Positions 25,612-34,582 of a stretch of DNA of 64,000 nt are shown here, one piece after another. The DNA is from an uncultured Prevotellaceae bacterium (GTDB taxonomy: Bacteria > Bacteroidota > Bacteroidia > Bacteroidales > Bacteroidaceae), in assembly GCA_900315075.1 (NCBI GenBank), contig OMXV01000005.1:124001-188000 (forward strand), in the 5' to 3' direction. Made by a program: the position numbers and the translations under genes. Position 1 is the first letter of the stretch. Every line of letters begins with the position of its first letter. The notes beneath the pieces are model-generated. The model was given only the letters and a program-made list of their open reading frames with translations. It made no database searches and was not told the DNA's origin.

Positions 25612-25784
25612 TCAACTTTCGCAGGCTCCAGTTTCGTTTGGTTTTGAGGTTTTGAGGTCGCTACGCTTATAGGTTTTAAGGTGATATATATATGGATAAC
25701 GACATATTGGGGCAAATCTCACCTCATCACCTCATAACCTAAAGACCTCATAACTTAGAAGTTGAGGACTTACGAAACTTCAGT
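25612..25784. repeat. Dispersed hairpin element, copy R1
   Basis: About 125 core bases nearly identical to the copies at 39718-39841 and 44095-44219, here in the opposite orientation. The core folds as AAGGTGA-ATATAT...ACATAT...TCACCT, with flanks GAGGTCGCTACGCTTATAGG and CCTCATAACC TAAAGACCTC. It fills the gap between convergent genes 24460-25602 and 25791-26291. Confidence 0.88.
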
Positions 25785-25790
25785 TTATTA

Positions 25791-26291
25791 TTATAAGACA
25801 GCGATATTCGGTTGCCAGAGGATAACTTTACCTGCGTAAAGCGTCTTCTGGACATCTATCAGCCGTTGGTTGGAGGAACCACGGAACAACAAGTCAGGAT
25901 TTTGCAGTTTTTGTATAAACGGCCCATCCACCAATACGTCAAGTTGCTCCAGCAACTCTCGCTGTTCATCGTTGATGAGACTCTCATAGACGAAGCCAGT
26001 ATAACACCAGATATCCTTGTTGGTATAGGTGTGGATAGCCCTGGCCAGTTCAGCGAACCCCTCTGCCTGGTACATCGGGTCGCCGCCAGAGAAAGTGACG
26101 TTGGCAAAGGGGTCTGCCATGATGATTTTCATCAGTTCGGAGGTAGTCATCTCCCTACCACCATCAAAATCCCATGAATGACGGTTTTGACAACCTGGAC
26201 ACTGGTGGTTACAGCCAGCACAGTAGATAGAGGTCCGGAATCCCGGACCATCTACCATTGTGTCTTCTATGATGTCGAGCACACGAATCAT
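25791..26291 (-). CDS. nrdG: Anaerobic ribonucleotide reductase activating protein
   Basis: A 166-residue radical SAM enzyme that makes the glycyl radical on NrdD. The iron-sulfur motif is C27-x3-C31-x2-C34 (CAGCNHQCPGCQNRHSW), and NVTFSGGDPMYQ is the SAM-binding GGE-like motif. Its ATG overlaps the nrdD stop by four bases (26288-26291), so the two are coupled. The length matches the family. Confidence 0.95.
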   Translation of the reverse strand: MIRVLDIIEDTMVDGPGFRTSIYCAGCNHQCPGCQNRHSWDFDGGREMTTSELMKIIMADPFANVTFSGGDPMYQAEGFAELARAIHTYTNKDIWCYTGFVYESLINDEQRELLEQLDVLVDGPFIQKLQNPDLLFRGSSNQRLIDVQKTLYAGKVILWQPNIAVL

Positions 26292-28525
26292 TCACTAAAC
26301 AAGTCTTTCGGGCCGTGGTTGATATGAGTCACGCGGTCGTTGAGCTCGGCAAGTTTACCACTGTTCCAGCGGTCTGTTGTGCCAACGAGATAACCCGTGA
26401 TGCGTTGTAGCTTATCGATGTTGGTTGAACCGCATTTTGGGCAGACTTCCAGATGGTCGTCGGCATTTTCATATCCGCAGTCCATGCAGCGGTTGCGATT
26501 ATGATTCACAGATCCATACCCCATATCATACTGGTCCATCATATCGACCACACTCATGATGACCTGTGGATTATGGGTGGCATCACCGTCAATCTCCACA
26601 TAGAAAATGTGACCACCTCGGGTCAAGTTGTGGTATGGTGCTTCCACTTCAGCTTTATGACGGGCAGAACATTTATAATAGACTGGCACGTGGTTGGAGT
26701 TGGTGTAGTAGTCGCGATCGGTGACACCAGGGATGATGCCAAATTGCTTGCGATCTTTCTTAGTGAATTTGCCAGCCAGTCCCTCTGCAGGAGTGGCAAG
26801 CACAGAGTAGTTATGGTGATAACGCTCAGAGAACTCGTTCACCCTGTCGCGCATATAGGTGATAATTCTGAGGCCCAGTTCCTGTGACTCAGCACTCTCG
26901 CCATGATGTTTCCCTGTGAGGGCAACAAGACATTCAGCCAGACCTATGAAGCCTATGCCGAGAGTGCCTTGGTTGATGACACTCTTGATGGTATCTGTAG
27001 GTTCCAATTTGTCGGCTCCAATCCAAAGGCTTTTCATCAGAAGAGGGAACTGCCTGGTAAAGGCCGTCTCCTGATAGTGAAAGCGGTCATCGAGCTGCTT
27101 GGCTGTCAGTTCAAGCACATGGTCGAGCTTAGCAAAAAACATACCGATGCGCTTTTGAGAATCCTTCTCATTCATGCATTCAATAGCGAGCTTCACAATG
27201 TTGATGGTAGAGAACGAAAGGTTGCCACGCCCAATGGAGGTTTTTGGACCGAAACGGTTTTCAAAAACGCGGGTGCGACAGCCCATTGTCGCCACTTCGT
27301 GCAAATAGCGTTTGGGGTCATCAGCTTTCCATTCGTCGGTTTGGTTGAAGGAGGCATCAAGATTCAGGAAGTTAGGGAAGAAACGCCGTGCCGTCACTTT
27401 GCATGCTAACATATAAAGATCAAAATTACGGTCTTCAGGTAAATAGTTGACTCCGCGTTTCTTCTTCCATATCTGTATGGGGAAAATAGCTGTCTCGCCG
27501 CCACCTACGCCTTCGTATGTCGAGAGTAGTATTTCTCGCATGACACAGCGTCCCTCAGCGGAGGTGTCCGTGCCATAGTTGATGGAAGAGAAGACCACCT
27601 GATTGCCACCGCGTGAGTGTATGGTGTTCATGTTGTGGATGAAAGCTTCCATTGCTTGGTGGACACGCCCAACTGTCTTGTTGACAGCATGCTGCTGAGC
27701 ACGTTCCTTGCCTGTCAGACCATCGAGAGGTTTTTTGATATAATCAATCAACGGTTCATCGTATAGTTCTTTGTAGCTCTCGCCATTAAGGTCCTCAAGG
27801 TTTTTCAGTTCTTCTATGTATGTCATACGAACGTATGGTGCCAGATAAAAGTCGAAGGCTGGAATTGCCTGGCCACCATGCATTTCATTTTGAGCACATT
27901 CCATGGAGATACATGCCAAAACGGAGGCCGTCTCGATACGCTTGGCTGGGCGAGAGGCACCATGGCCTGCAATGAAACCACAAGTGAGGATGTGGTCGAG
28001 AGGATGTTGCACACAGGTGAGTGACTTGGTGGGGTAATAGTCCTTGTCGTGGATATGAAGGTAGTTGTGTTCCACAGCTTCACGACTCTCTTCAGAGAGT
28101 AGGTAGTCATCGACGAAAGGCTTCGTGGTCTCTGAGGCGAATTTCATCATCATGCCTGCGGGGGTATCGGCATTCATGTTGGCATTCTCTCGAGTGATGT
28201 CATTGTTCTTAATGTTCACAATGTCGATGAAAACATCACGGGTCTTTGCCTTGCGGGCGATGGAGCGTTGGTTGCGATAGGCGATATATTTCTGTGCCAC
28301 ATCTTTGCGGCTTGATTTCATCAGTTCCATCTCGACGGCGTCCTGTATTTGCTCCACTGTCATCTGGCTTTCACCTTTCTGTGCTATATGGTCGGTGATT
28401 TTATATATGAGACGCTCATCTTCACCCTTCTCGGTATGGAGCATGGCCTTGCGAATGGCAGCCATAATTTTCTGCTCATTGAATCCCACGATGCGTCCGT
28501 CACGTTTTACTACTGTCAGTATCAT
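26288..28525 (-). CDS. nrdD: Anaerobic ribonucleoside-triphosphate reductase
   Basis: The 745-residue oxygen-sensitive class III reductase makes dNTPs under anoxia. An ATP-cone domain occupies about 1-95 (VVKRDGRIVGFNEQKIMAAI), the barrel follows, a zinc site CMDCG...CPKCG lies near the end, and the glycyl radical loop is QRITGYLVGTTDRW. Cysteine-containing barrel motifs such as GGNQVVFSSINYGTD are present. Operon with nrdG; a -7 box lies about 65 bases upstream. Confidence 0.97.
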   Translation of the reverse strand: MILTVVKRDGRIVGFNEQKIMAAIRKAMLHTEKGEDERLIYKITDHIAQKGESQMTVEQIQDAVEMELMKSSRKDVAQKYIAYRNQRSIARKAKTRDVFIDIVNIKNNDITRENANMNADTPAGMMMKFASETTKPFVDDYLLSEESREAVEHNYLHIHDKDYYPTKSLTCVQHPLDHILTCGFIAGHGASRPAKRIETASVLACISMECAQNEMHGGQAIPAFDFYLAPYVRMTYIEELKNLEDLNGESYKELYDEPLIDYIKKPLDGLTGKERAQQHAVNKTVGRVHQAMEAFIHNMNTIHSRGGNQVVFSSINYGTDTSAEGRCVMREILLSTYEGVGGGETAIFPIQIWKKKRGVNYLPEDRNFDLYMLACKVTARRFFPNFLNLDASFNQTDEWKADDPKRYLHEVATMGCRTRVFENRFGPKTSIGRGNLSFSTINIVKLAIECMNEKDSQKRIGMFFAKLDHVLELTAKQLDDRFHYQETAFTRQFPLLMKSLWIGADKLEPTDTIKSVINQGTLGIGFIGLAECLVALTGKHHGESAESQELGLRIITYMRDRVNEFSERYHHNYSVLATPAEGLAGKFTKKDRKQFGIIPGVTDRDYYTNSNHVPVYYKCSARHKAEVEAPYHNLTRGGHIFYVEIDGDATHNPQVIMSVVDMMDQYDMGYGSVNHNRNRCMDCGYENADDHLEVCPKCGSTNIDKLQRITGYLVGTTDRWNSGKLAELNDRVTHINHGPKDLFSE

Positions 28526-28590
28526 TGATTTATAGAGGGTTAGTTATTATAATTGGCAAATAAGTTCTGCCTTCCTGCTGAATTCGTATG

Positions 28591-28598
28591 CAAAATTA
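28591..28598 (-). promoter_or_regulatory. -7 box TAATTTTG for nrdDG
   Basis: Minus-strand consensus match 66 bases upstream of the nrdD start. Confidence 0.55.
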
Positions 28599-28751
28599 AG
28601 AAAAAATGTGGATACTCTCTAATTTGTCACCAACAATTATTCAACAATTTGAATGGTAAAGTTGTTCTTTTGAAAGATAACAGCTCAACATTTGAAGGCC
28701 AATAAATATAAGTTTCTTTCAAAATTCTACACCAGTTCTAAAAATATAATG

Positions 28752-28759
28752 TACTTTTG
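28752..28759 (+). promoter_or_regulatory. -7 box TACTTTTG for the CotH gene
   Basis: Consensus match. The ATG at 28774 would leave a leader of only about 8 bases; the in-frame ATG at 28831 would leave about 65. Confidence 0.55.
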
Positions 28760-28773
28760 CAAATAAAAAAGAT

Positions 28774-30672
28774 ATGTTGAAGAGAATATTTGCATTTGTG
28801 GCAATGATATATATGGTGACCCCCGACAAGATGAGGCGAAGTGTCATGTGCTTGCTGCTTATGATAACCATATCTGCTGAGGCCGATGATGGAAAACTTA
28901 CAGGAAGAGTGATTGGCACCGCTGAGACCGTGGATTATAGCACATTCAACAAGTCAACTACGGTAAACACCTGTGAAATGGCTTTCGATGGGAATCTGAA
29001 CACTTATTTCGCTTCGTGGGAGCGTAGCTATACCTGGACAGGGCTTGACTTAGGTAGTCCGCATGTTATTACAAAGGTAGGCTGGTCGCCACGAAACGAC
29101 GTACACGGGGAGGAACGTGTAGTCTTGGGCGTGTTTGAGGGAGCCAACCGTGAAGACTTCATGGATGCTCTGCCACTCTATATTATTAAGGAACGTGGTA
29201 CAATAGGTGTGATTTCATATTCAACTGTTAACTGTTCTGCCGGTTTCCGATATGTTCGCTACATCGGTCCTTCGGATGCCCGTTGCAATATCGCAGAAAT
29301 AGAGTTTTATGGCCATCAGGGTGAGGGAGACAATAGTCATCTCTATCAACTAACCAATCTTCCCACCGTGAGTATTCACACACTCGATGGTGTAATCCCA
29401 TTTGACAAAGAAACCAACATCGAGGCACAAATCTCCATCATCTCTGATGGTGAAGAGAGCCTGTTGGCCGAGGCTGGTACCATTCGTGAGCGTGGTAATT
29501 ATTCGCGCACTTTCCCCAAGAAACCATATCGTATCAAGTTCGACAAGAAAAAACAAGTCCTCGATGCTCCGGCAAAAGCAAAGAAATGGACGCTCATCAA
29601 TAATTATGGTGACAAAACGCTGATGCGTAATCTCTTGGCCTTCGAACTGAGCCGTCGCATGGGGATGCCATACACTCCTTATGGCCGTGCAGTGGATGTA
29701 ATGCTGAATGGTGAATACAAAGGTTGTTATCAGCTATGCGACCAAGTTGAAGTACATAAAAACCGCGTGAATATCACCGAAATGACACCACAGGACCTTT
29801 CGGGGAGCGCGCTCACGGGTGGTTATTTCTTTGAAATCGACGCATATGCCGACCAAGAGCAAAAATGGTTCAGGTCTAATCAAGGCAACCCCGTAACCAT
29901 CAAGTCGCCTGATGAAGACTCTATAGCCAGCGTGCAGTTCAACTACATCAAAAACCATTTCAACAAGATGGAGAGCCAATGGCGTACTTATTTAGATCTT
30001 AACACCTTCCTGCGGCATTTTCTCGTGGGGGAACTGTCGGGAAACACCGATACCTATTGGAGTGTGTTTATGTATAAACAGCGTGATGACGATATCGTAT
30101 ATACAGGACCGGTATGGGATTTTGACTTGGCATTCGACAATGATAACCGTACCTATCCAGTGAACTCCAAAAGTGATTTTGTCTATCGCAGCGGTGGCAG
30201 TTGCGCGGGCAATATGCGCAATTTTGTGGATCGTATCGTGATAAACGATTCACAGGCAAAAGCTCAGTTGGTGCAGTTGTGGGATGAAGCCCGTCAAAAC
30301 GGCTTGAACAAGGAGAGTTTGACGCTCTATGTTGATTCGTTGGAGGCTGAACTGCAACAGTCGCAGGAACTGAATTTCATGCGATGGCCCATCATGCTGG
30401 ACTGGGTTCACCAAAATCCACATATATGGGGAAGCTATGAACAGGAGGTGCAGAATGTCAGGCGCTTCATCAGTCAGCGAGTGGGGTGGATGGACAAGAG
30501 ACTTAACTACACGTTCGTTCCCTCTTCTATTGCAGATGTTCGAATAGACCTTGGCCAACCCTATCAAGTGTTCACCATCTCAGGTCATTATTGTGGAAAG
30601 AGCCTTAATGGACATCCTCATGGAGTTTATATCGTGCGCCAAGGCAACATAACCCACAAAGTCATCCTATGA
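28774..30672 (+). CDS. Secreted CotH-kinase-fold protein with discoidin-like domain
   Basis: The 632 residues begin with a hydrophobic leader, continue with an F5/8-type C (discoidin-like) carbohydrate-binding domain at about 45-180 (AFDGNLNTYFASW; GFRYVRYIGPSDARCNIAEIEFYG) and then a CotH domain at about 200-570. CotH is an atypical protein kinase fold; visible motifs include RERGNYSRTFPKKPYRIKF, YGDKTLMRNLLAFELS and GPVWDFDLAFDND. The end, GVYIVRQGNITHKVIL, resembles a Por-type tag. Start uncertain: ATG 28831 gives a compact signal peptide and fits the -7 box better. The gene overlaps wbuC-like by 11 bases at their 3' ends. Substrate unknown. Confidence 0.88.
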   Translation: MLKRIFAFVAMIYMVTPDKMRRSVMCLLLMITISAEADDGKLTGRVIGTAETVDYSTFNKSTTVNTCEMAFDGNLNTYFASWERSYTWTGLDLGSPHVITKVGWSPRNDVHGEERVVLGVFEGANREDFMDALPLYIIKERGTIGVISYSTVNCSAGFRYVRYIGPSDARCNIAEIEFYGHQGEGDNSHLYQLTNLPTVSIHTLDGVIPFDKETNIEAQISIISDGEESLLAEAGTIRERGNYSRTFPKKPYRIKFDKKKQVLDAPAKAKKWTLINNYGDKTLMRNLLAFELSRRMGMPYTPYGRAVDVMLNGEYKGCYQLCDQVEVHKNRVNITEMTPQDLSGSALTGGYFFEIDAYADQEQKWFRSNQGNPVTIKSPDEDSIASVQFNYIKNHFNKMESQWRTYLDLNTFLRHFLVGELSGNTDTYWSVFMYKQRDDDIVYTGPVWDFDLAFDNDNRTYPVNSKSDFVYRSGGSCAGNMRNFVDRIVINDSQAKAQLVQLWDEARQNGLNKESLTLYVDSLEAELQQSQELNFMRWPIMLDWVHQNPHIWGSYEQEVQNVRRFISQRVGWMDKRLNYTFVPSSIADVRIDLGQPYQVFTISGHYCGKSLNGHPHGVYIVRQGNITHKVIL

Positions 30673-31069
30673 TGCCTGGATTCAAGATTCCTTCTACCTC
30701 GTGCTCCACAAATGGACCCTCTTTGCACTCAAAGATGACACTCGGTTCGATACATTCCACCCCGTGCCACATGTTTTTGGGGATGTTGACCCCATAGCTG
30801 CCTTCTTCGTGGCAGATAATGCAGGTTTGTAATACTTTCCCTTCATCATTATAGATAGACACTCTCACTTTACCCTTTAAAATGACAAAGGTTTCATCTT
30901 TAGTGGGATGGTGATGCACTGGTATTTGCGTGCCTGGTTCCAAAGCATTGAGGAAACGGTGGCATTTCTCTGAAAGACTTTGATGGAAATTATAGTTCAT
31001 CCTCAGTCTTGTTGATTTTCTCGCTTCCTCCCTCACTTTCTTGATTAATTGGTCATCAATGATTTCCAT
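30662..31069 (-). CDS. WbuC-like cupin metalloprotein
   Basis: The 135 residues from the ATG at 31069 match the WbuC cupin family: SLSEKCHRFLNALEPGTQIP, then the metal motif VHHHPTKDETFVILKG, and IPKNMWHGVE. WbuC is usually found in O-antigen and capsule clusters, with unknown reaction; here it stands alone. A longer start at 31138 adds a Cys-rich extension not seen in the family. The 3' end overlaps the convergent CotH gene by 11 bases. Confidence 0.85.
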   Translation of the reverse strand: MEIIDDQLIKKVREEARKSTRLRMNYNFHQSLSEKCHRFLNALEPGTQIPVHHHPTKDETFVILKGKVRVSIYNDEGKVLQTCIICHEEGSYGVNIPKNMWHGVECIEPSVIFECKEGPFVEHEVEGILNPGIIG

Positions 31070-31233
31070 ATTGTTTCTTTCTTGCATAAGTATGTTGCCG
31101 CAGCGGCACTTCATTATTTCTATGGTAGTCAGATTCAACTGTTTTTCTACTCTTCATTGAGAGCATTCAGTAATACTTGTTTTTCTTTTTCTCGACCAAT
31201 TAGCATGGCATCCATTAATTTTGATTTACGACA

Positions 31234-31241
31234 CAAAAATA
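31234..31241 (-). promoter_or_regulatory. -7 box TATTTTTG upstream of the WbuC-like gene
   Basis: Minus-strand consensus match 165 bases upstream of the chosen start. Confidence 0.4.
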
Positions 31242-31338
31242 ATACTTTTTCGGGAGAAAACAAGCGGAAAGTCAATGTAATATTCAAATTCCGCTGATTT
31301 ATTAACGAAATTCAACTTCGGCATGTCATTTCCAACAC

Positions 31339-31485
31339 CATTGCCCCAACTGTTATAAGGTGGGGCTCCTCAAAGGGTTCAACTGGTTTTTAATCATCTA
31401 ATGTTCCCATAATGGTTCGTTGGTCTCATTTTGGGAACAATTAACCCACTGACAATCGGCATTGATGCTGAAAGTCAGTGGTTTT
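31339..31485. other. Gene-free region with three consecutive hairpins
   Basis: GCCCCA...TGGGGC (about 31343-31368), GTTCCCA (31403-31409) with TGGGAAC (31432-31438), and CCACTGAC (31446-31453) with GTCAGTGG (31474-31481) followed by TTTT. The last also pairs internally. They lie at the edge of the AT-rich defence-like block. No ORF of note between 31139 and 31592. Confidence 0.65.
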
Positions 31486-31592
31486 ATTCGTTTCGTTGTC
31501 AATCTTGATAAGATGAATTTTGCTTTAAAATTATACAATATGTATGTTGAGATAATAACTTAACTCTTCACACACAATTGTAGCATGATTTG

Positions 31593-32486
31593 TTACAATT
31601 TATCATATGAGTCTGGCAAGTTGAATCTATCTTTTTTAACAAGTGGATCATTAAACATGAATTTTGTATCTCTAATTCTTATATATTCCTCTTGCATATG
31701 CTTTTTTATCTCTTTCATGAAATCAGATAAAGTCTTTGATCTTTGGTCTGAAGATAAATTCAGCTGCTTAGCAACAATATTAACTAGCTTTTCAATATTT
31801 TCTGTTTTAAAGCTTTCTTCTTGTGCCTTTTGGTAGATACGCCTAAATGTATCATCACTGAAAGCTATGTATGGCATCTTTCCAAATAGCTTATGTTCTT
31901 CTGATTTAACCACATCTATTGCCTTTGATACCGAATTTGTTTCAAGTAAAGTTTTGTAGAAGGAACAGAATACTATGTCTGCATCATGGACATAAAAACA
32001 TTCACAGGGGTCTATTGCAACAATACCAACAAATGGAATGTTGGAAACCTTATCAACAAAAAGTTGCTTATAGCTGTCGAATCCATAACATGCCGTTGTT
32101 GTAAAGAATAAATTATTATGGCATGATGAATTTACCTTGGCAAGAAGAACATATAATTCTTTCCATTCAAGCATCGAGTATTTATTTATCGGATTATCCC
32201 ATAAATGAATACCTCCTCCTTGACTACCATGGCCTAAAAAGTGAATGATAGGGTAAGTACCTTGGCTTTTGCATTCCTCACAAATCTCCTCAATAGAAGA
32301 AACAAATTGAGTGATACCGTTATTTACCTGAATTAGTTCATAAGAAAAAAAATTCAATTGCTCCTGTCCTTGAAAAGAGTCAAGACACTTGATTAAGTTT
32401 TTGTTGGGATTATTAAACCCCTTTGATATTTCATCAGAACTCAAAGACTCGATGATAAATAATTTGTTAAAATCGAAATAATCCAT
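31593..32486 (-). CDS. Caspase-like (CHAT/C14-type) protein
   Basis: A 297-residue protein, AT-rich in codon use, with a clan CD protease signature: hydrophobic strand and catalytic histidine H86 in IIHFLGHGSQGGG, and catalytic cysteine C133 in FTTTACYGFDSYK. These are the two blocks expected of caspase, CHAT and gingipain-like proteases. There is no signal peptide, so it acts in the cytosol. The C-terminal 90 residues are helical and charged (QRSKTLSDFMKEIKKHM). No activator domain is attached. It is the last gene of the minus-strand block that starts with the restriction-modification operon. Bacterial caspase-like proteins often serve as abortive-infection effectors; this role is inferred. 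Confidence 0.75.
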   Translation of the reverse strand: MDYFDFNKLFIIESLSSDEISKGFNNPNKNLIKCLDSFQGQEQLNFFSYELIQVNNGITQFVSSIEEICEECKSQGTYPIIHFLGHGSQGGGIHLWDNPINKYSMLEWKELYVLLAKVNSSCHNNLFFTTTACYGFDSYKQLFVDKVSNIPFVGIVAIDPCECFYVHDADIVFCSFYKTLLETNSVSKAIDVVKSEEHKLFGKMPYIAFSDDTFRRIYQKAQEESFKTENIEKLVNIVAKQLNLSSDQRSKTLSDFMKEIKKHMQEEYIRIRDTKFMFNDPLVKKDRFNLPDSYDKL

Positions 32487-32528
32487 GTCAATCTATGAAA
32501 TTGGTTATAAAATAATTGTTATGATTTA

Positions 32529-32536
32529 CAAAGATA
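32529..32536 (-). promoter_or_regulatory. -7 box TATCTTTG for the caspase-like gene
   Basis: Minus-strand consensus match 43 bases upstream of the start, so the gene can be transcribed on its own. Confidence 0.5.
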
Positions 32537-32601
32537 CTGCGATACCGGGTATCAGAGTTACTATGTTTGCTTTGGCTAACAGAATGCCAATATCTTCAAT
32601 G

Positions 32602-32991
32602 TCATTCTTTGCTGAAAAATTTCTCAGGGTCGGTTTCCTCGATTTCAACCCAAATATCCTCACATTCAACAATTGGACCGGCACCATCTGCAAAAAAACG
32701 ATACTTGGCAAAGTCCATCTTGCTTGGAGTAATATCTATACCATAGGTATATGAATTATGAGGTGATATATTCACTTCAAAATCAACCATTGCTGGTTTG
32801 ATATGCCATGTAACATACCACACTCGTGTAGGTGGATAGTTTTGCATAGAGTAAGTGATGACAAGTTCACACTTCATCATATTCCACTGTACCCGTTCCA
32901 ATTCATCATCGTGGAAATTATAATCTTCCGGAACAATTTTGAATAAATCCTTCAGACCTTTAATCTTATTAATGAGTGATTGATCTACCAT
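32602..32991 (-). CDS. Hypothetical 129-residue acidic protein
   Basis: Not recognised. No signal peptide or membrane segment. The stretch YNFHDDELERVQWNMMKCELV, read as two parts, and alternating beta-strand-like segments (TRVWYVTWHIKP) recall small immunity-type proteins of polymorphic toxin loci, but this is only a resemblance. Same strand as its neighbours in the AT-rich block, 115 bases before the caspase-like gene. Confidence 0.6.
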   Translation of the reverse strand: MVDQSLINKIKGLKDLFKIVPEDYNFHDDELERVQWNMMKCELVITYSMQNYPPTRVWYVTWHIKPAMVDFEVNISPHNSYTYGIDITPSKMDFAKYRFFADGAGPIVECEDIWVEIEETDPEKFFSKE

Positions 32992-33032
32992 GTTGATTTG
33001 AGGTATTTATGAAAATAAAAAACACTATGACT

Positions 33033-33308
33033 TTATTTCCGATAAAAACTTGCGTGCAGCGTCATCTTTTGGGGTTGAGGACAATTCATCTTCAAATTTC
33101 GCCACTCGTTTTTATCGTTTTTTAATCTGAGAATAACATCCAAAATATTTTCTTCGATGTCAATACTATCGTTTTTACATCCAGGAATAACATATAGAAA
33201 CTCTAAATGATTAACATGGAAATCTGCAATCAGATATGGATAATCTTTGGAATCGGTAATCCACCCATTTCTGAAGCCTTTGTTTTCAACCTTTCTGTTA
33301 CGTCTCTA
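33033..33308 (-). pseudogene. Open frame without start codon, probable gene remnant
   Basis: A minus-strand frame open from a TAG at about 33309 to the TAA at 33033 encodes RNGWITDSKDYPYLIADF and further typical protein-like sequence (HVNHLEFLYVIPG), but has no ATG in its first two thirds. It overlaps the end of the YbjQ-like frame in another frame. I read it as the 3' part of a gene whose 5' end was lost, or a frameshifted fusion. It could instead start at a non-ATG codon. Confidence 0.5.
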
Positions 33309-33490
33309 CACAATTCATTCATAGACTCACGATATGCCCCAGATTTTCCTCCAAATATATCAGAAAATGAAGCAGTTAAATCAGTAAAGAAACCTGTTCC
33401 AGCTACTTGATTCGCAGTAATAATGCCAAAATACTTTTCGACTGGCATTCCCTCCACAAATGGAGTAGTGAGCAATAAAACGTTATTCAT
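33230..33490 (-). pseudogene. Truncated YbjQ/UPF0145-like protein
   Basis: The first 75 residues match the YbjQ (PF01906) family: LLLTTPFVEGMPVEKYFGII, then GTGFFTDLTASFSDIFGGKS and GAYRESMNELCRDVTERLKT. The family continues with a GANAVVGVDIDYE-like C-terminal strand pair; here the frame ends at EMGGLPIPKIIHI, so the last part is missing. The intact protein is about 105 residues. Probably a fragment joined to the remnant at 33033-33308. Lies 54 bases after the specificity gene. Confidence 0.65.
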
Positions 33491-33544
33491 CTTATAATTT
33501 GTTTTTTTAATAGTATAATCTCAAATCGAATAATCTATAATTAT

Positions 33545-34582
33545 TTATATGGTTGGAATGACGTTTATCATATTAGAGGTTCTGGATTCCAATGATTTCA
33601 TATAATCAGCCATGTATTCCCAATCAGGAGTATGGTCGTTTTTCGTTGGCAATGGAATCAGGCTTTCCTTCATATCTTCAATCTGCCATTTATCCTTATA
33701 TACATAGTTTTGTCCAATAGACTTAATTATTGGCGCAATAAATAATGCAATGTATTTATTTATCTCAAAATTTGGATATAAAACATTTACATCATCAGTA
33801 GCCCAGAATTTGTAGTCATGATAAAAAGTCCTTCCAATGTCTGAACCATTATATGTTACGGTTAAACAGCCTGCTGGATGTATATGCTCTTTGTTGGATA
33901 TATGATTTGTTATACCATTGTTAAATGAAGATGCGCCAATGTATGCAAAGTCACCATCTTTCATTTCTGTTTTTGTTAATCTACTTCCTTTTACTATTCT
34001 AAAAAGTGTAGATAAGGGGAATTTCTCCCATGTGGATATATTCAATTTATTCTTACTTGAATTCTTGATGTCAGTCAGTGATTTGAATTTGCATTGAATA
34101 CCATTATCTAAATTGGATATATACTTTTCCATATATACCCAATCTGGATTGCCTTCTGAATTGACAGGAAGGTATATGTAATCATCTAGAAACTTATCTT
34201 TGGTAACAGCATCAGACCACTCGTATTTACTTCTTAAAGAAGCTCTTATGACTGTAATTAAGAAAAAATACACCTTGTCAGAGTATATATTATTGATAAG
34301 ATGAATTTCAAAATTATGGCTATCATTAGAAACAAAAGGTTCTTTTTGATACGTCATAGTAAATGTCTTTCCTCCAATGAGAATACAATGACCTGGTATA
34401 AGAGCATAAGCACTGGCGTCTATATGTGCAGTTACGCCGTTGTTGTATGCACTCGCCGTAACATAAGGTGTCAATCCGCTACCATCAACCACATCACGAG
34501 AAAGAATATTTCCCGTATTTTGAGCAACGAACAGTTCCTTAATTTGGAATTTCTTCCAGTTATCGGTATTAATTTTCTTCAT
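33545..34582 (-). CDS. Restriction-modification specificity subunit (HsdS/BcgIB-like)
   Basis: The 345 residues form two target-recognition halves with clear internal duplication: NWKKFQIKELF and TWEKFPLSTLF; AYNNGVTAHI and SFNNGITNHI; NPDWVYMEKYI and TPDWEYMADYM. This is the architecture of type I and BcgI-like S subunits, which read the two parts of a split DNA target. The ATG at 34582 overlaps the end of the methylase-nuclease gene by 14 bases and is preferred over 34612. Length matches BcgIB (about 340). The recognition sequence cannot be read from the protein. Confidence 0.88.
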   Translation of the reverse strand: MKKINTDNWKKFQIKELFVAQNTGNILSRDVVDGSGLTPYVTASAYNNGVTAHIDASAYALIPGHCILIGGKTFTMTYQKEPFVSNDSHNFEIHLINNIYSDKVYFFLITVIRASLRSKYEWSDAVTKDKFLDDYIYLPVNSEGNPDWVYMEKYISNLDNGIQCKFKSLTDIKNSSKNKLNISTWEKFPLSTLFRIVKGSRLTKTEMKDGDFAYIGASSFNNGITNHISNKEHIHPAGCLTVTYNGSDIGRTFYHDYKFWATDDVNVLYPNFEINKYIALFIAPIIKSIGQNYVYKDKWQIEDMKESLIPLPTKNDHTPDWEYMADYMKSLESRTSNMINVIPTI

